A program made the position numbers and the translations under genes. DNA of 64,000 nt from a virus: positions 46,396 to 110,395 of IMG/VR virus record IMGVR_UViG_3300028394_002801, one strand, 5' to 3'. Below, one piece after another: positions 1 through 9,944 of the stretch. The notes beneath the pieces were generated by a model that worked only from the letters and a program-made list of their open reading frames with translations, searched no databases and had not been told where the DNA came from. Within the stretch, counting starts at the first letter, position 1. Each line of letters opens with the position of its first letter.

Positions 1-2938
1 ACTGTTGGCGGACTATCTGGTCATTTTGTTCAAAAAGTAGCCTCACAGCGACCGCGGAGATTAATTTACGTGCTTGCAATAACAACCTACGAACGTTAAT
101 TCTATTTAATGCTGATTCTCTAACTTGCAAAGTTTTATTTCCCCAAATTACAGTATTCACATCAGAGAATGTTGCAATTGGATTTATTCTTCCTTGATAT
201 AAAGTATCTCTATCATCTTGTGTTAATTTTAATCTTGCTTTAACTGAATTAACCAATCCTCTATTATAACCTGCTGATGCAAACCAAGGGAATGCTACGT
301 TATCAGTTAATGCCAAATTTCTACAAACTTCTGCTGTTGGTGGAATATATACTTGGGTATTATTCACTTGGTCTCTAACCAAAATCCAAGGATAATATGT
401 TGCAGTATAATTTGAATCAATATTTGTTTCCTCCAAAGAAACAATTGATTCTTGGGGATAAATAACATTATTCACATCAGTTGTTAATAAATTTGCATCA
501 GGTGTTGTAACAATATAAATTGAATCTGCTCTATCGCTTTCAATCATATCAATTGCATTTTCAACCAAGTTGCTATTATTAATATAATCAATACCTGGTG
601 TAACAAAAATATTTATATTTGTTGATTCTGGATTTTGATATGTTAAAATTCCCTTTAAATATGCATAATAATCTGTTGTTGCAAATTCAATTGAACCATC
701 ACCATCTGTAATTTGTTTAAATGTTCCTTGTCCTGTTGCCGCTACATATTTGCCAGATACAGATAATGCACCTCTCATATAATCAATACCTCCAATTTGG
801 TATGAATCACCATTTGTTCTTCTTTCAGAATAAACATCCCATCCATCAAAACCACCCTCAAATAATAAGGTGAATTTTCTTGAATATAAGTAATAATATG
901 GATTTGAATTTGTTTCTGGTTCTGAATTAAAACTTCCACTACCAACCTCAAATGCTGTTTGACCACTTGTTGTATAACTATTTGCTATTGTAACAATTGT
1001 TGCACCTGAATCCATATGGAAACCTTTTGTCACCACATTCCATTCTGAACCATCAGAAATAATGCTTGCTGGATTTTGTTTACCCTTATAGTTTAATAAA
1101 GAATTATCATATCCATAATTTGTTGAAAATCCAAGATATGTTCTTTTTACATTATCAGCGGCTACAGCATTTGATGCTGCAAATGGTTCATTATTAACAA
1201 CCTCATTATTATAATAATATTTTGTCTTATATAATAAATTTGGTGTTAATGCACTACCATACTTTCTATGGGGATAACCCATAAATCCACAAGGAATTGC
1301 ATCAAATGGAAATTCATCACCCATTTCAAGCATAATGTATTTTGAAACCAAATTATATTTGCCATCACTTGTTCCAATCTTCTTTCCAACAAAACTATTT
1401 TGTGTTTCATCTAATGTGCAATTTGTATATTTTTCCAACACAACTGGCGCTGAATCTGAATCATAATAACTTCTAACCAATACATCAAATGTTCTATTCT
1501 TAAATGACATATTAACAATTGAAGCCTTAACTTCAGTATTTGCTGAATTTCCATCAGATATTGAAATGAATTTGAATAAGTTATAAACTTTATTTCCTCT
1601 CAATTCAGAAACAACAAATGGTGTTTTTGGTGATTGATATTTTTCAAGATACCATCCAATTGATGTACCACTACCACTTCTTGCTGATGGCAAATAAGTT
1701 AAAGTTTGTTTTAATCCTCTAATATAACCAAGTCTATATGCTTGATTTAATAATGTTGGATAATGTTCTTCAACAAATATTGGGACATCATTCCTATCTT
1801 TCCCAAAATTATCAACACCCAATACATTTGCAATATAATTTGAATTGGTATTTTTTAATGATACATTAAATGTGTAATTAGTGTTTGATGTTGTTTTTCC
1901 ACTTAAAACAAAATTACCAAATGGTGTCTCACTTATAGTTGTACTATTAGCTGTATCAATAGTTAATGCACTTAAACTATAAAGTTGACCATGATCGGTT
2001 GATGAATAATTTGTGATACCTCTTGACCTAATTGTTGCAACAACCATATCATTATAATCTGTATATGCTGTTCCAGTAAATGTATAAGTGTTACCAGTTA
2101 CTGTTCCAGTGAATGCGCCACTTGATACATTAAAACTAGATGTGTTGTAATAAAATGAATAACCTGTATAATCATTCCCAGAATTAGCAAATGTTGCATA
2201 ATACCAAAAATCATTTTCATTTGCTGGCTTACCATTACTACCCAAAGATACAGTTGTTCCAAAATAATTATATTCAGTTAATCCTGACTTTGTTGATCCT
2301 GTGATTGAATTATACACAGATACTGGTAATGAACCATAAGTTGATGTTTGACCAGTTAATGAAGTTGATAAAGCCACATCATTTGCAAATGTCTTTAAAT
2401 CATCATAGAATGTTGATGTTGAACCATTGCTTGCTGTATAAGTATCACCAGAAAATAATGCTGCACTTATACCATTTGGATATGTAGCACTTGTTATTAC
2501 AAATGTTCCAGTTGTTCCAGTTGTTCCAGTAAATACTATTGAGATAGATGGACCAACACCAGTTCCACCGGTTAAACCAACAGTTGAATGATTAACATTT
2601 GCAATTGTTGTTATTGACCAAGATGGACCAGCATCATAACCAGATAGTCCCAATACCCTTGTAACATACATTTGATTTGATTGTTGCAAATATGACTTGG
2701 CAATATATGCAGATTCATATTTTGGTATCTGTGTGTTTATATATTTTTCAGGTGATGTTCCACCAAAATAAGTTTGAAATTCATCATAACTTGTAATGAA
2801 TATAGGCTCAAATGCGGGGCCTTTGATCGTCTCACCGACCATTCCCAGTGTGGTTACACCAATACTCTGTGAAACAAAACTTAAATCTGTTTCAGAGGTA
2901 TATACACCAGGAGATACGAATACTTTTTCATTTGCCAT
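1..2938 (-). CDS. Contractile tail sheath protein (C-terminus cut by window edge)
   Basis: The frame is open from the ATG at 2936-2938 (minus) through the left edge, giving at least 979 residues. The N-terminus (MANEKVFVSPGVYTSETDLS) is a typical sheath start. Near the cut end the frame reads NIFVTPGIDYIN, then a segment with INVRRLLLQARKLIS and VRLLFEQND, which is the conserved C-terminal sheath core that interlocks subunits around the tube. T4 gp18 has about 659 residues, so this sheath carries several hundred extra residues, probably surface-exposed insertion domains rich in Ser, Thr and Gly between the conserved ends. It is the last visible gene of the minus-strand virion operon, 60 nt after the FISUMP gene. 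The family call is secure; the domain limits of the insertion are inferred. Confidence 0.93.
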   Translation of the reverse strand, partial: MANEKVFVSPGVYTSETDLSFVSQSIGVTTLGMVGETIKGPAFEPIFITSYDEFQTYFGGTSPEKYINTQIPKYESAYIAKSYLQQSNQMYVTRVLGLSGYDAGPSWSITTIANVNHSTVGLTGGTGVGPSISIVFTGTTGTTGTFVITSATYPNGISAALFSGDTYTASNGSTSTFYDDLKTFANDVALSTSLTGQTSTYGSLPVSVYNSITGSTKSGLTEYNYFGTTVSLGSNGKPANENDFWYYATFANSGNDYTGYSFYYNTSSFNVSSGAFTGTVTGNTYTFTGTAYTDYNDMVVATIRSRGITNYSSTDHGQLYSLSALTIDTANSTTISETPFGNFVLSGKTTSNTNYTFNVSLKNTNSNYIANVLGVDNFGKDRNDVPIFVEEHYPTLLNQAYRLGYIRGLKQTLTYLPSARSGSGTSIGWYLEKYQSPKTPFVVSELRGNKVYNLFKFISISDGNSANTEVKASIVNMSFKNRTFDVLVRSYYDSDSAPVVLEKYTNCTLDETQNSFVGKKIGTSDGKYNLVSKYIMLEMGDEFPFDAIPCGFMGYPHRKYGSALTPNLLYKTKYYYNNEVVNNEPFAASNAVAADNVKRTYLGFSTNYGYDNSLLNYKGKQNPASIISDGSEWNVVTKGFHMDSGATIVTIANSYTTSGQTAFEVGSGSFNSEPETNSNPYYYLYSRKFTLLFEGGFDGWDVYSERRTNGDSYQIGGIDYMRGALSVSGKYVAATGQGTFKQITDGDGSIEFATTDYYAYLKGILTYQNPESTNINIFVTPGIDYINNSNLVENAIDMIESDRADSIYIVTTPDANLLTTDVNNVIYPQESIVSLEETNIDSNYTATYYPWILVRDQVNNTQVYIPPTAEVCRNLALTDNVAFPWFASAGYNRGLVNSVKARLKLTQDDRDTLYQGRINPIATFSDVNTVIWGNKTLQVRESALNRINVRRLLLQARKLISAVAVRLLFEQNDQIVRQQ

Positions 2939-2998
2939 TATTATTTTTTATTTATTCATATAAATATCTAAAAAATAATCAAAAACCATTATTGAGTT

Positions 2999-3829
2999 TT
3001 AATCTTTAATACAACGTACTGAAAGTCCATATCTTTCATCAAATGTATCAGGATAAGTTATTGTACTAGGATTTGATGCAAATGCATCAATTTGAATTGC
3101 TGTACGATCAGATGTTGTCCAAAAATAATTTTGAAATTTGAGTCCAGAGGAATCCCCAGTTTTGGATCTATTATCAGAACCTAAAGAATTAAACCCACTT
3201 GTATTAGTCCCCAATGGGGCTGCAACATACCAATAAGTTGTTCCTGGATGTCTTGCAGCAAGAGTAGTGCCAATATTTGCTATAAAAGTGTTTGCTTCAC
3301 TTAATGTTGGAATATGCCAACCTGCTGGGCATAAAGTACTTCCTGAGGTGCTTCCAGTTACAGCATATTGGTTATATAATAAACCCTCAATTGCTTTACT
3401 ATTAGAATCATCATGAACATATGCCCAATATTTACTTGACGTATTATTTGCATTTGACCAAGCGGTATTATCAACTTGTGTTGTATTGTCTAATAGTGTA
3501 CCATCTCTAAATTTTGTTGTCCTTAAACTTTCTGACATCCAAACTTGATTACCAATCTTAATTGTTCTATATCTATTACCATCACCATCTGGTGGTGTTA
3601 ATTGTGAAGCTGTACATATCTTATTTGATAACCCAGGAAATTGACAAGAAAATGTACCATACTCATTACTTATAGTTGCTGATGAATATGTGAAAGGCAT
3701 TGTCTGTGTGCCTACATTTATAGTTGTGCCAGATGGATGATTATAAGGTATTGTATACCCTGTTGCCGCATATATTGAAACATTTGCTGTCTGACCGCTA
3801 TAATTTATTGAACTTACTTGAATTGCCAT
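2999..3829 (-). CDS. FISUMP-domain virion adhesin/fibre protein
   Basis: 276 residues. From about residue 90 it matches the Fibrobacter succinogenes major paralogous (FISUMP) domain pattern: YRTIKIGNQVWMSESLRTT, then LCPAGWHIPTLSEA and a closing YGLSVRCIKD. The first 80 residues are Ser/Thr-rich beta-type sequence. FISUMP domains are best known from surface proteins of Fibrobacteres and Bacteroidota and their exact role is unknown. Position between tail-fibre-like paralogues and the tail sheath suggests an exposed tail or baseplate protein that may bind host glycans. ATG at 3829 follows an A/T-rich leader without a Shine-Dalgarno sequence. Domain identity is recognised by motif; the adhesin role is inferred from context. 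Confidence 0.72.
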   Translation of the reverse strand: MAIQVSSINYSGQTANVSIYAATGYTIPYNHPSGTTINVGTQTMPFTYSSATISNEYGTFSCQFPGLSNKICTASQLTPPDGDGNRYRTIKIGNQVWMSESLRTTKFRDGTLLDNTTQVDNTAWSNANNTSSKYWAYVHDDSNSKAIEGLLYNQYAVTGSTSGSTLCPAGWHIPTLSEANTFIANIGTTLAARHPGTTYWYVAAPLGTNTSGFNSLGSDNRSKTGDSSGLKFQNYFWTTSDRTAIQIDAFASNPSTITYPDTFDERYGLSVRCIKD

Positions 3830-3856
3830 TTTTTATAAAATTTATTTTTAATTATA

Positions 3857-4363
3857 TTAACTTATTTTAAGATATGCCCAAGTTACTACTTGTGATGTAT
3901 TAGTATTATTGGTTATAGTAAATTTAAATACATTTGTATTAGTTGGAAATGGATTGTAGGTAATAATACTGCCTGGTGTTCCTATTATTTGAGCAGGTAT
4001 GTTCTCAAATCTTAATTTATTACCTGTACTATTATACCAAGCTCGTTGATCACCTATTACAGGCACATTTGTGTTTGATAAGGTTACAAATCCATTCCAT
4101 TTAATAATACCTTGACCATCTGAAGTAATTCCAATTACTGACATCATATATGATGCAGATGAATTAGTTGTAAAACTATATTCATTACTAGAATTTGAAG
4201 GTAAAGTCCAAGTTCCTGTCTCTGGTGCTAATAATACAGGACCAAGTAATGATTCTCTTGTAATTTTAAATGATTCTGCATTTGAACTATTATTCATAAC
4301 AAGATAAGTACCTGTAGGGCTACCTGTAAATGTTGGTAATTCACTTATTTTTCTATTTGCCAT
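3857..4363 (-). CDS. Tandem paralogous virion protein, copy 3
   Basis: 168 residues; third in transcription order of three adjacent paralogues. The shared N-terminus, about 40 residues, has the pattern KISELPTFTGSPTGTYLVMN, followed by NSS and an FKITRESLL helix. The rest is beta-rich with conserved SYMMSVIG, VTLSNTNVPV and a YNSTGNKLRF segment, ending in VVTWAYLKIS. No family was recognised for the C-terminal part. The KISELP-type start occurs in structural proteins of Bacteroidota phages, so a small trimeric fibre or decoration role is likely. It begins 1 nt after the stop of copy 2, so the three are surely co-transcribed. Confidence 0.6.
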   Translation of the reverse strand: MANRKISELPTFTGSPTGTYLVMNNSSNAESFKITRESLLGPVLLAPETGTWTLPSNSSNEYSFTTNSSASYMMSVIGITSDGQGIIKWNGFVTLSNTNVPVIGDQRAWYNSTGNKLRFENIPAQIIGTPGSIITYNPFPTNTNVFKFTITNNTNTSQVVTWAYLKIS

Positions 4364-4364
4364 A

Positions 4365-4868
4365 TTAATTTGTTTTAAAATACGTGTAATTCACAACTTG
4401 TGGTGAACCGCTACTATTGCCAAACTGAAATTGAAATACACGTGAATCAGAAACAGCTGGGGAAGTATCAATTCTAGTGCCTGCAATTCCAACTATCTGA
4501 CTAGGAATTGAAACAATATTTATAGGAGTTCCTCCTCCATTATAAACCCATGCATATTGCATACCTAATGCGGCTACATTTGTGTTTGATAGTGTTACTC
4601 GAGCAAACCAAACAATAATACCATTTGGAATACTTCCTACTACTGACATAACATATGATGATTGAGCTGAAGGAACTGTAAAACTATAAGTATTTACACC
4701 CGCACTTAAAGTCCAACTTCCTAAGGTTGCTGGTGATAATAACCCACTAAGGAATGTTTCTTTTGTAACTTTAAATGATTCAGTTAAGCTACTATTATCC
4801 ATAACAATATAAGCACCTGTAGTACTACCTGTATATGTTGGTAATTCACTTATTTTTATATTTGCCAT
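4365..4868 (-). CDS. Tandem paralogous virion protein, copy 2
   Basis: 167 residues, middle member of the three-gene tandem family. The N-terminal module (KISELPTYTGSTTGAYIVMD) and the beta-rich body (SYVMSVVGSIPNGIIVWFAR) align with both neighbours, while the surface-type loops such as YNGGGTPINIV differ. It ends in VVNYTYFKTN, the same C-terminal strand as its paralogues. Only 1 nt separates it from the genes on each side. The likely role is a virion surface or tail-fibre component. The pattern of conserved ends with variable loops suggests duplication followed by diversification. No enzymatic motif is visible. Confidence 0.6.
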   Translation of the reverse strand: MANIKISELPTYTGSTTGAYIVMDNSSLTESFKVTKETFLSGLLSPATLGSWTLSAGVNTYSFTVPSAQSSYVMSVVGSIPNGIIVWFARVTLSNTNVAALGMQYAWVYNGGGTPINIVSIPSQIVGIAGTRIDTSPAVSDSRVFQFQFGNSSGSPQVVNYTYFKTN

Positions 4869-4869
4869 A

Positions 4870-5373
4870 TTAACTTATTTTAAGCCATGCATAATTCACA
4901 ACTTGTGATGAACCACTATTATTGGTTATACCAAAATCAAATCTATTTGTAGTAACAGAAGGTGAGACTGAGCTGGCTAAAATAGTACCTTCTGTCCCAA
5001 TAAACTGATTAGGAAGTGAAGTAAAAAATATAGGACTTCCTCCATTAGTATAATACCATGCATATTGCGTACCTACTACGGGTACATTTGGGTTTGATAT
5101 TACTGCTTCAGCAATATAACTCAAAATACCATTTGGAATATTTGCAAATACTGAAATAAAATATGATTCATTTGCATCAAGTGTGAGACTAACAGTATTT
5201 GCACCTGTATTTACAGTCCAACTTCCTCTTGTTGGTTCGGGTAGTAATGTACCAGTAAATATTTCTTTTGTAACTTTAAATGTTTCAGTTAACGCACTAT
5301 TATCCATAACAAGAAAAGCGCCTGTAGTATCACCTGTAAATGTTGATAATTGACTTACTTTTTTATTTGCCAT
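4870..5373 (-). CDS. Tandem paralogous virion protein, copy 1
   Basis: 167 residues, first transcribed of the three paralogues. It starts with the common module KVSQLSTFTGDTTGAFLVMD and a following FKVTKEIF helix. The body has ESYFISVFANIPNGILSYIA and AVISNPNVPVVGTQYAWYY, and the C-terminus is VVNYAWLKIS. It lies 12 nt downstream of the large repeat fibre gene on the same strand. Role inferred from context: small fibre, tip or decoration protein of the virion. Function is otherwise unknown. Confidence 0.6.
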   Translation of the reverse strand: MANKKVSQLSTFTGDTTGAFLVMDNSALTETFKVTKEIFTGTLLPEPTRGSWTVNTGANTVSLTLDANESYFISVFANIPNGILSYIAEAVISNPNVPVVGTQYAWYYTNGGSPIFFTSLPNQFIGTEGTILASSVSPSVTTNRFDFGITNNSGSSQVVNYAWLKIS

Positions 5374-5385
5374 TTTTATTTTATT

Positions 5386-8300
5386 TTATAATCCATATTT
5401 CTCTTTATCTGCGTTATAGTTTTGTAATACTTCAGCATCACTTAATGTTGTGTTGTATAAACGAGTAATGCCAATTCTTCCAGCATAATATTGATTAAGT
5501 TCTCCACCATTATAACTACCTATGTATAATGGATTAGTTGTATTTAATGTAGTTCCAAAAATATTTGCATTACTTCCCCAAAACGATCCATTTATATATG
5601 TTCTAATTGTATTAAGTGGGTTGCTAAATACATAAACTAATTGATACCATGTATTAAGTGTTCCATTAAAGTTAGTACCTATAGCAACTCCAGTACTCCC
5701 GGGGCTAAATTGGGCATTATTTCCAGTAGCAGTATTTACCTTAATAGCATAACTCACATCAATATTTGCTCCTCCAGTACGGAATTTTCCAAGTATAACT
5801 TTTTGAGTACCACTACTTGTCTGATAAACCCATGCTTCCATAGTCCAACTTCCACTTCCTGGTTCTAATACTGCATTATCAGCAACACTAATTTGTGATG
5901 AAGTTCCATTATATTCAAAATATGGGTATGTATATGTAATAGCCGACATTTGACCAACTAATCCATTTGGTGATAAATCATTTATTACTGTACTATGTCT
6001 ATTATAAGAATCTAAATTACTTGGGTCAAAGTGTAATACAAGATTGGCTGTTACAGCAGTAATAGCATTAAAAGTAATATTATCACCAGCTTCAGTATTT
6101 GCAAAATCTAAATCCTCCCAATATAAATAGTTACGATCAGGTACAGTAGGTGTAGGTGTTGGTGTTAGTGTTGGTGTTATTGTTTGAGTTGGTGTTATTG
6201 TTGGTGTTGGTGTTTCTGTTTGAGTTGGTGTTATAGTTTGAGTTGGTGTAATAGTGCTTGTAGGTGTTTCTGTTGGTGTTGGCGTTTCTGTTTGGGTTGG
6301 TGTAATAGTGCTTGTAGGCGTTTCTGTTTGAGTTGGTGTAATAGTATTAGTTGGTGTTGGTGTTAGTGTTGGTGTTATTGTTTGAGTTGGTGTTATTGTT
6401 GGTGTTGGTGTTTCTGTTTGAGTTGGTGTTTCTGTTTGAGTTGGAGTAATAGTGCTTGTAGGTGTTTCTGTTGGTGTTGGAGTTTCTGTTTGTGTTGGTG
6501 TTGGCGTTTCTGTTTGAGTTGGTGTTTCTGTTGGTGTTGGAGTTTCTGTTTGGGTTGGTGTTATAGTTTGAGTTGGTGTTATAGTTTGAGTTGGTGTTTC
6601 TGTTTGAGTTGGAGTTTCTGTTTGGGTTGGTGTTATAGTTTGAGTTGGTGTTATAGTTTGAGTTGGTGTTTCTGTTGGTGTTGGTGTTTCTGTTGGTGTT
6701 GGTGTTTCTGTTTGGGTTGGTGTTTCTGTTTGGGTTGGTGTTATAGTTTGAGTTGGCGTTTCTGTTGGTGTTGGAGTTTCTGTTTGAGTTGGTGTAATAG
6801 TATTAGTTGGAGTTTCTGTTTGAGTTGGTGTAATAGTATTAGTTGGAGTTTCTGTTGGTGTTGGAGTTTCTGTTTGAGTTGGAGTTTCTGTTGGTGTTGG
6901 CGTTTCTGTTTGAGTTGGTGTAATAGTATTAGTTGGAGTTTCTGTTGGTGTTGGAGTTTCTGTTTGAGTTGGAGTTTCTGTTGGTGTTGGCGTTTCTGTT
7001 TGAGTTGGTGTAATAGTTTGAGTTGGCGTTTCTGTTTGAGTTGGAGTTTCTGTTTGAGTTGGAGTTTCTGTTGGCGTTGGTGTTTCTGTTGGTGTAATAG
7101 TGCTGGTTGGTGTTTCTGTGTTAGTAGGAGTTATAGTTTGAGTTGGTGTTTCTGTTGGTGTTGGCGTTTCTGTTTGAGTTGGTGTAATAGTTTGAGTTGG
7201 TGTAATAGTTTGAGTTGGTGTTGGAGTTTCTGTTTGAGTTGGTGTAATAGTTTGAGTTGGAGTAATAGTGCTTGTAGGTGTTTCTGTTGGTGTTGGTGTT
7301 TCTGTTTGAGTTGGAGTTTCTGTTTGAGTTGGCGTAATAGTTTGAGTTGGTGTTTTGGTTGGTGTAATAGTGCTGGTTGGTGTAATAGTGCTGGTTGGTG
7401 TAATAGTTTGAGTTGGTGTTTCAGTTGGTGTTGGTGTTTCTGTTTGAGTTGGTGTTATTGTTGGTGTAATAGTGTTTGTAGGTGTTATTGTGTTAGTAGG
7501 TGTTATTGTGTTAGTAGGTGTTTCTGTTGGTGTTGGCGTTTCTGTTTGGGTTGGAGTTTCTGTTTGAGTTGGAGTAATAGTTTGAGTTGGTGTAATAGTG
7601 TTGGTTGGCGTTTCTGTTGGTGTTGGAGTTTCTGTTTGAGTTGGAGTTTCTGTTGGTGTAATAGTGTTGGTTGGTGTAATAGTGTTGGTTGGTGTAATAG
7701 TGTTGGTAGGAGTAACTGTATTGGTTGGTGTTTCTGTTACTGTTGGTGTAATAGTTTGAGTTGGTGTTTCTGTTTGAGTTGGTGTAATACTGTTAGTAGG
7801 AGTTATTGTTTGAGTTGGCGATACTGTTGGTGTAATAGTGTTGGTTGGTGTTATAGTGTTGGTTGGTGTGATTGTGTTGGTTGGTGTTTCTGTAACTGTT
7901 GGTGTGATTGTTTTTGTAGGTGTAATTGTCTTGGTAGGCGTAATTGTGTTAGTAGGTGTAATTGTATTGGTTGGTGTTTCTGTTACTGTTGGTGTAATAG
8001 TTGGTGTAATAGTTTTAGTTGGTGTAATAGTTGGTGTAATAGTTGGTGTAATTGACCTAGTTGGAGTAATAGTTGGTGTAATTGTTCTTGTTGGTGTAAT
8101 AGTGCTAGTAGGAGTCACAGTTTGAGTTGGCGTTGGTGTTGGTGTTGGATCAACTCCTTCTGGAATAATTAAATCATAAGTTGTAAGGTAACTTGGAATA
8201 TATAAACTATATATTCCACTTATCCTATCTGTTTCAGGTCTTGGCTCAACATCAAAAGGTATAGTCTTCTCACCAAGATTATATGTCACACCATTTTGCA

Positions 8301-9168
8301 ATAATGATACAAATGCTTGCTCTCCATTTAAATTTACACTTGATATTCTTATTCTTATTCTATAAGTCAAATCATTTACTGGAATTGGGTCATTTAATTG
8401 TATTTTTGGTACTGAATTTACCAATTCTGTTTCAAAAACTTGACTAATTCTATTTATTGCAGGTTTAACCTCAAATTCTTTTTCATCAATCAAAAACCCA
8501 AGCATTGTAAAATCATATGATTGAATATAAAATTTTCTGCTATCTGTGTTAATTTGAGATTCATCTTGAACATTTGTTAATAATATTGGTATATAATGTC
8601 CATTTATGGTTGTATATGATTGTCTTGATGAGAACTTTTGCAATACTTTTGTATTAAAATTATTCAAATCTCTAATCCTATTTGTGATTATCTTAACACT
8701 AAAATTAATGTCTATTGGTACTGGTTGTGGAATTGAGTAAATATCTGTGCCATTTCTTTGACCATCCCAAGTTGGCACACTTGCAAAATAAAATGGTTTT
8801 CTATCTGGTATATTATAAAGTGTTGCTGGATTTGATCCATATTTTGTATCATTCATCCTAACCAATGTAACAAATGGTGGGAGCGGATTATTATCTTCAT
8901 CAATAAATGTCCATGTTTCTGTATATTGCGACCAGTTCTGTGTGCTAACTATTCTATCTAATGTTTGTATTATTTTTCCTTCTGATGTGATTTCCAAATC
9001 ATTTTTAACAAAATCAAGCATCCCCCTATCCAAGTCATCATGTAATAATGATTTTGGCAAATAAGTCCCATCTTTAGTTATATTATCCAATAACTCCTGC
9101 CTTCTTTCAAAGAGGATTTTTTCATTAGCGATATCCAAATCTGTTTTTATATTTTTGGGTAATGGCAT
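5386..9168 (-). CDS. Giant tail fibre: conserved virion N-terminus, Pro/Thr repeat stalk, LamG-like tip
   Basis: 1260 residues in three parts. Residues 1 to about 340 are a non-repetitive domain (for example [20 protein letters not shown] and [20 protein letters not shown]) that looks like a tail-associated structural domain. Residues about 340-1010 are hexapeptide repeats of the type TPT-x-T-[IE], with x usually Q, N, P or S. The last 240 residues form a concanavalin/LamG-like lectin fold: [38 protein letters not shown] and LYIGSYNGG. This layout fits an anchor, a stiff or extended stalk and a carbohydrate-binding tip. The Thr-rich stalk is a plausible O-glycosylation substrate. It starts 1 nt after the stop of the zinc-ribbon gene. 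The frame is intact through 2 kb of repeats, which argues for selection. Confidence 0.8.
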   Translation of the reverse strand: MPLPKNIKTDLDIANEKILFERRQELLDNITKDGTYLPKSLLHDDLDRGMLDFVKNDLEITSEGKIIQTLDRIVSTQNWSQYTETWTFIDEDNNPLPPFVTLVRMNDTKYGSNPATLYNIPDRKPFYFASVPTWDGQRNGTDIYSIPQPVPIDINFSVKIITNRIRDLNNFNTKVLQKFSSRQSYTTINGHYIPILLTNVQDESQINTDSRKFYIQSYDFTMLGFLIDEKEFEVKPAINRISQVFETELVNSVPKIQLNDPIPVNDLTYRIRIRISSVNLNGEQAFVSLLQNGVTYNLGEKTIPFDVEPRPETDRISGIYSLYIPSYLTTYDLIIPEGVDPTPTPTPTQTVTPTSTITPTRTITPTITPTRSITPTITPTITPTKTITPTITPTVTETPTNTITPTNTITPTKTITPTKTITPTVTETPTNTITPTNTITPTNTITPTVSPTQTITPTNSITPTQTETPTQTITPTVTETPTNTVTPTNTITPTNTITPTNTITPTETPTQTETPTPTETPTNTITPTQTITPTQTETPTQTETPTPTETPTNTITPTNTITPTNTITPTITPTQTETPTPTETPTQTITPTSTITPTSTITPTKTPTQTITPTQTETPTQTETPTPTETPTSTITPTQTITPTQTETPTPTQTITPTQTITPTQTETPTPTETPTQTITPTNTETPTSTITPTETPTPTETPTQTETPTQTETPTQTITPTQTETPTPTETPTQTETPTPTETPTNTITPTQTETPTPTETPTQTETPTPTETPTNTITPTQTETPTNTITPTQTETPTPTETPTQTITPTQTETPTQTETPTPTETPTPTETPTQTITPTQTITPTQTETPTQTETPTQTITPTQTITPTQTETPTPTETPTQTETPTPTQTETPTPTETPTSTITPTQTETPTQTETPTPTITPTQTITPTLTPTPTNTITPTQTETPTSTITPTQTETPTPTETPTSTITPTQTITPTQTETPTPTITPTQTITPTLTPTPTPTVPDRNYLYWEDLDFANTEAGDNITFNAITAVTANLVLHFDPSNLDSYNRHSTVINDLSPNGLVGQMSAITYTYPYFEYNGTSSQISVADNAVLEPGSGSWTMEAWVYQTSSGTQKVILGKFRTGGANIDVSYAIKVNTATGNNAQFSPGSTGVAIGTNFNGTLNTWYQLVYVFSNPLNTIRTYINGSFWGSNANIFGTTLNTTNPLYIGSYNGGELNQYYAGRIGITRLYNTTLSDAEVLQNYNADKEKYGL
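6145..8150 (-). repeat. 18-bp tandem coding repeats (Pro/Thr hexapeptide stalk)
   Basis: About 2 kb of degenerate 18-bp units encode [12 protein letters not shown]-like hexapeptides, about 110 copies. The plus strand is extremely rich in GTTGGTGTT-type sequence. Variants NT, QT, PT and ST alternate in longer super-repeats such as [11 protein letters not shown]. Such arrays change length easily by recombination or slippage, so stalk length may vary between close relatives. Array limits are approximate. Confidence 0.92.
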
Positions 9169-9169
9169 A

Positions 9170-9343
9170 TTATTTCTTTAATTTAACTTCATTATTATGC
9201 CAACATTTATGGCATATATAAGGATCATCACCACCTTCTGATAATTTCCAAGACCAACCACAGTTATCACAAATAACTTTCTTTTTTGTTACAATTTCAA
9301 TAATTCTATTTAATTGTGTTTCTGTTATATGTAATTTTCTCAT
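9170..9343 (-). CDS. Small zinc-ribbon protein, 57 residues
   Basis: A short gene with ATG at 9341-9343 and a TAA stop at 9170-9172. Its start overlaps the stop of the upstream gene by 4 nt (ATGA), and the fibre gene starts 1 nt after its own stop, so it sits inside the virion operon. It has two CxxC knuckles, C25-DN-C28 and C44-HK-C47, separated by a Trp/Gly-rich loop ([14 protein letters not shown]), and it ends in lysines. This is a zinc-ribbon arrangement. The first 20 residues look helical ([12 protein letters not shown]). Function is unknown; possible roles are a nucleic-acid or protein-binding adaptor or an assembly factor. The translation is clear; the role is not. Confidence 0.75.
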   Translation of the reverse strand: MRKLHITETQLNRIIEIVTKKKVICDNCGWSWKLSEGGDDPYICHKCWHNNEVKLKK

Positions 9344-9852
9344 AATCCTCTAAATTCATCTTTATTTACAAATGTTGCAACAACTGACCTATAAAATGGT
9401 TTATAACCTCCATAAGTGTGTTTATTATCCATATTTACAATTCCATCATCAATAACAGAATAATATCTAACCTTATTTTCTGTAACATAATATCCCAAAT
9501 AATCACCTTTCAATAGTTCAACATTAAGGTCATCAAGTTGTTTTTGGTAAAATGAGAATTTCATATTCCCAGGTTCTTTCTGTTCAACTTTGGAATTTCC
9601 AAGTTGCTTTAGTGTTGATTCGGTAATTTGAACAACACCTTTAACTTCAATGGGTGGCATAAAAACAATTCCATCTTTTGGTGCTTCACCATATATATCA
9701 TCTTTTATTGTTCTCTTTCTGTCTATTCTATACAATACAACGCTCATATTTAAGTCATCACCCAGATATTCCATTCCCATTTCAATATCCAGATTAAAAT
9801 CTTCTTCTCCAAAAAACTTACCAATCCTTGATATTGGAACTAATTTTCCCAT
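9340..9852 (-). CDS. Putative virion connector/neck protein
   Basis: 170 residues and first gene of the minus-strand virion operon; its ATG lies 92 nt from the divergent helicase start. Visible segments are MSVVLYRIDRKRTIKDDIYG, a PPIEVKGVVQ strand and GDYLGYYVTENKVRYYSVID, followed by FYRSVVATFVN. The acidic, beta-rich pattern with a late GDYLGYY strand resembles small neck or stopper proteins of myoviruses (T4 gp14-like), but no diagnostic motif allows a firm call. Gene position upstream of fibre and sheath genes supports a structural role. The leader is A/T-rich without a Shine-Dalgarno sequence. Confidence 0.45.
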   Translation of the reverse strand: MGKLVPISRIGKFFGEEDFNLDIEMGMEYLGDDLNMSVVLYRIDRKRTIKDDIYGEAPKDGIVFMPPIEVKGVVQITESTLKQLGNSKVEQKEPGNMKFSFYQKQLDDLNVELLKGDYLGYYVTENKVRYYSVIDDGIVNMDNKHTYGGYKPFYRSVVATFVNKDEFRGL

Positions 9853-9944
9853 TGTTTTTATTTATAATATATATAAATATATAGGAAGTATTAAATTGAT
9901 AATTAGTTTGATTTTTATTATATTTAAAATAATGTAAATTACTT

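Noticed and set aside
6184-8125. Long plus-strand frames rich in Cys, Trp and Val within the Pro/Thr repeats
   Set aside because: They are antisense shadows of an 18-bp repeat; the minus-strand frame is continuous with an N-terminal and a lectin domain.
9853-9944. Divergent promoters between the virion operon and the helicase gene
   Set aside because: A TTTG is present at 9907-9910 but no TAnnTTTG lies at a proper distance on either strand.
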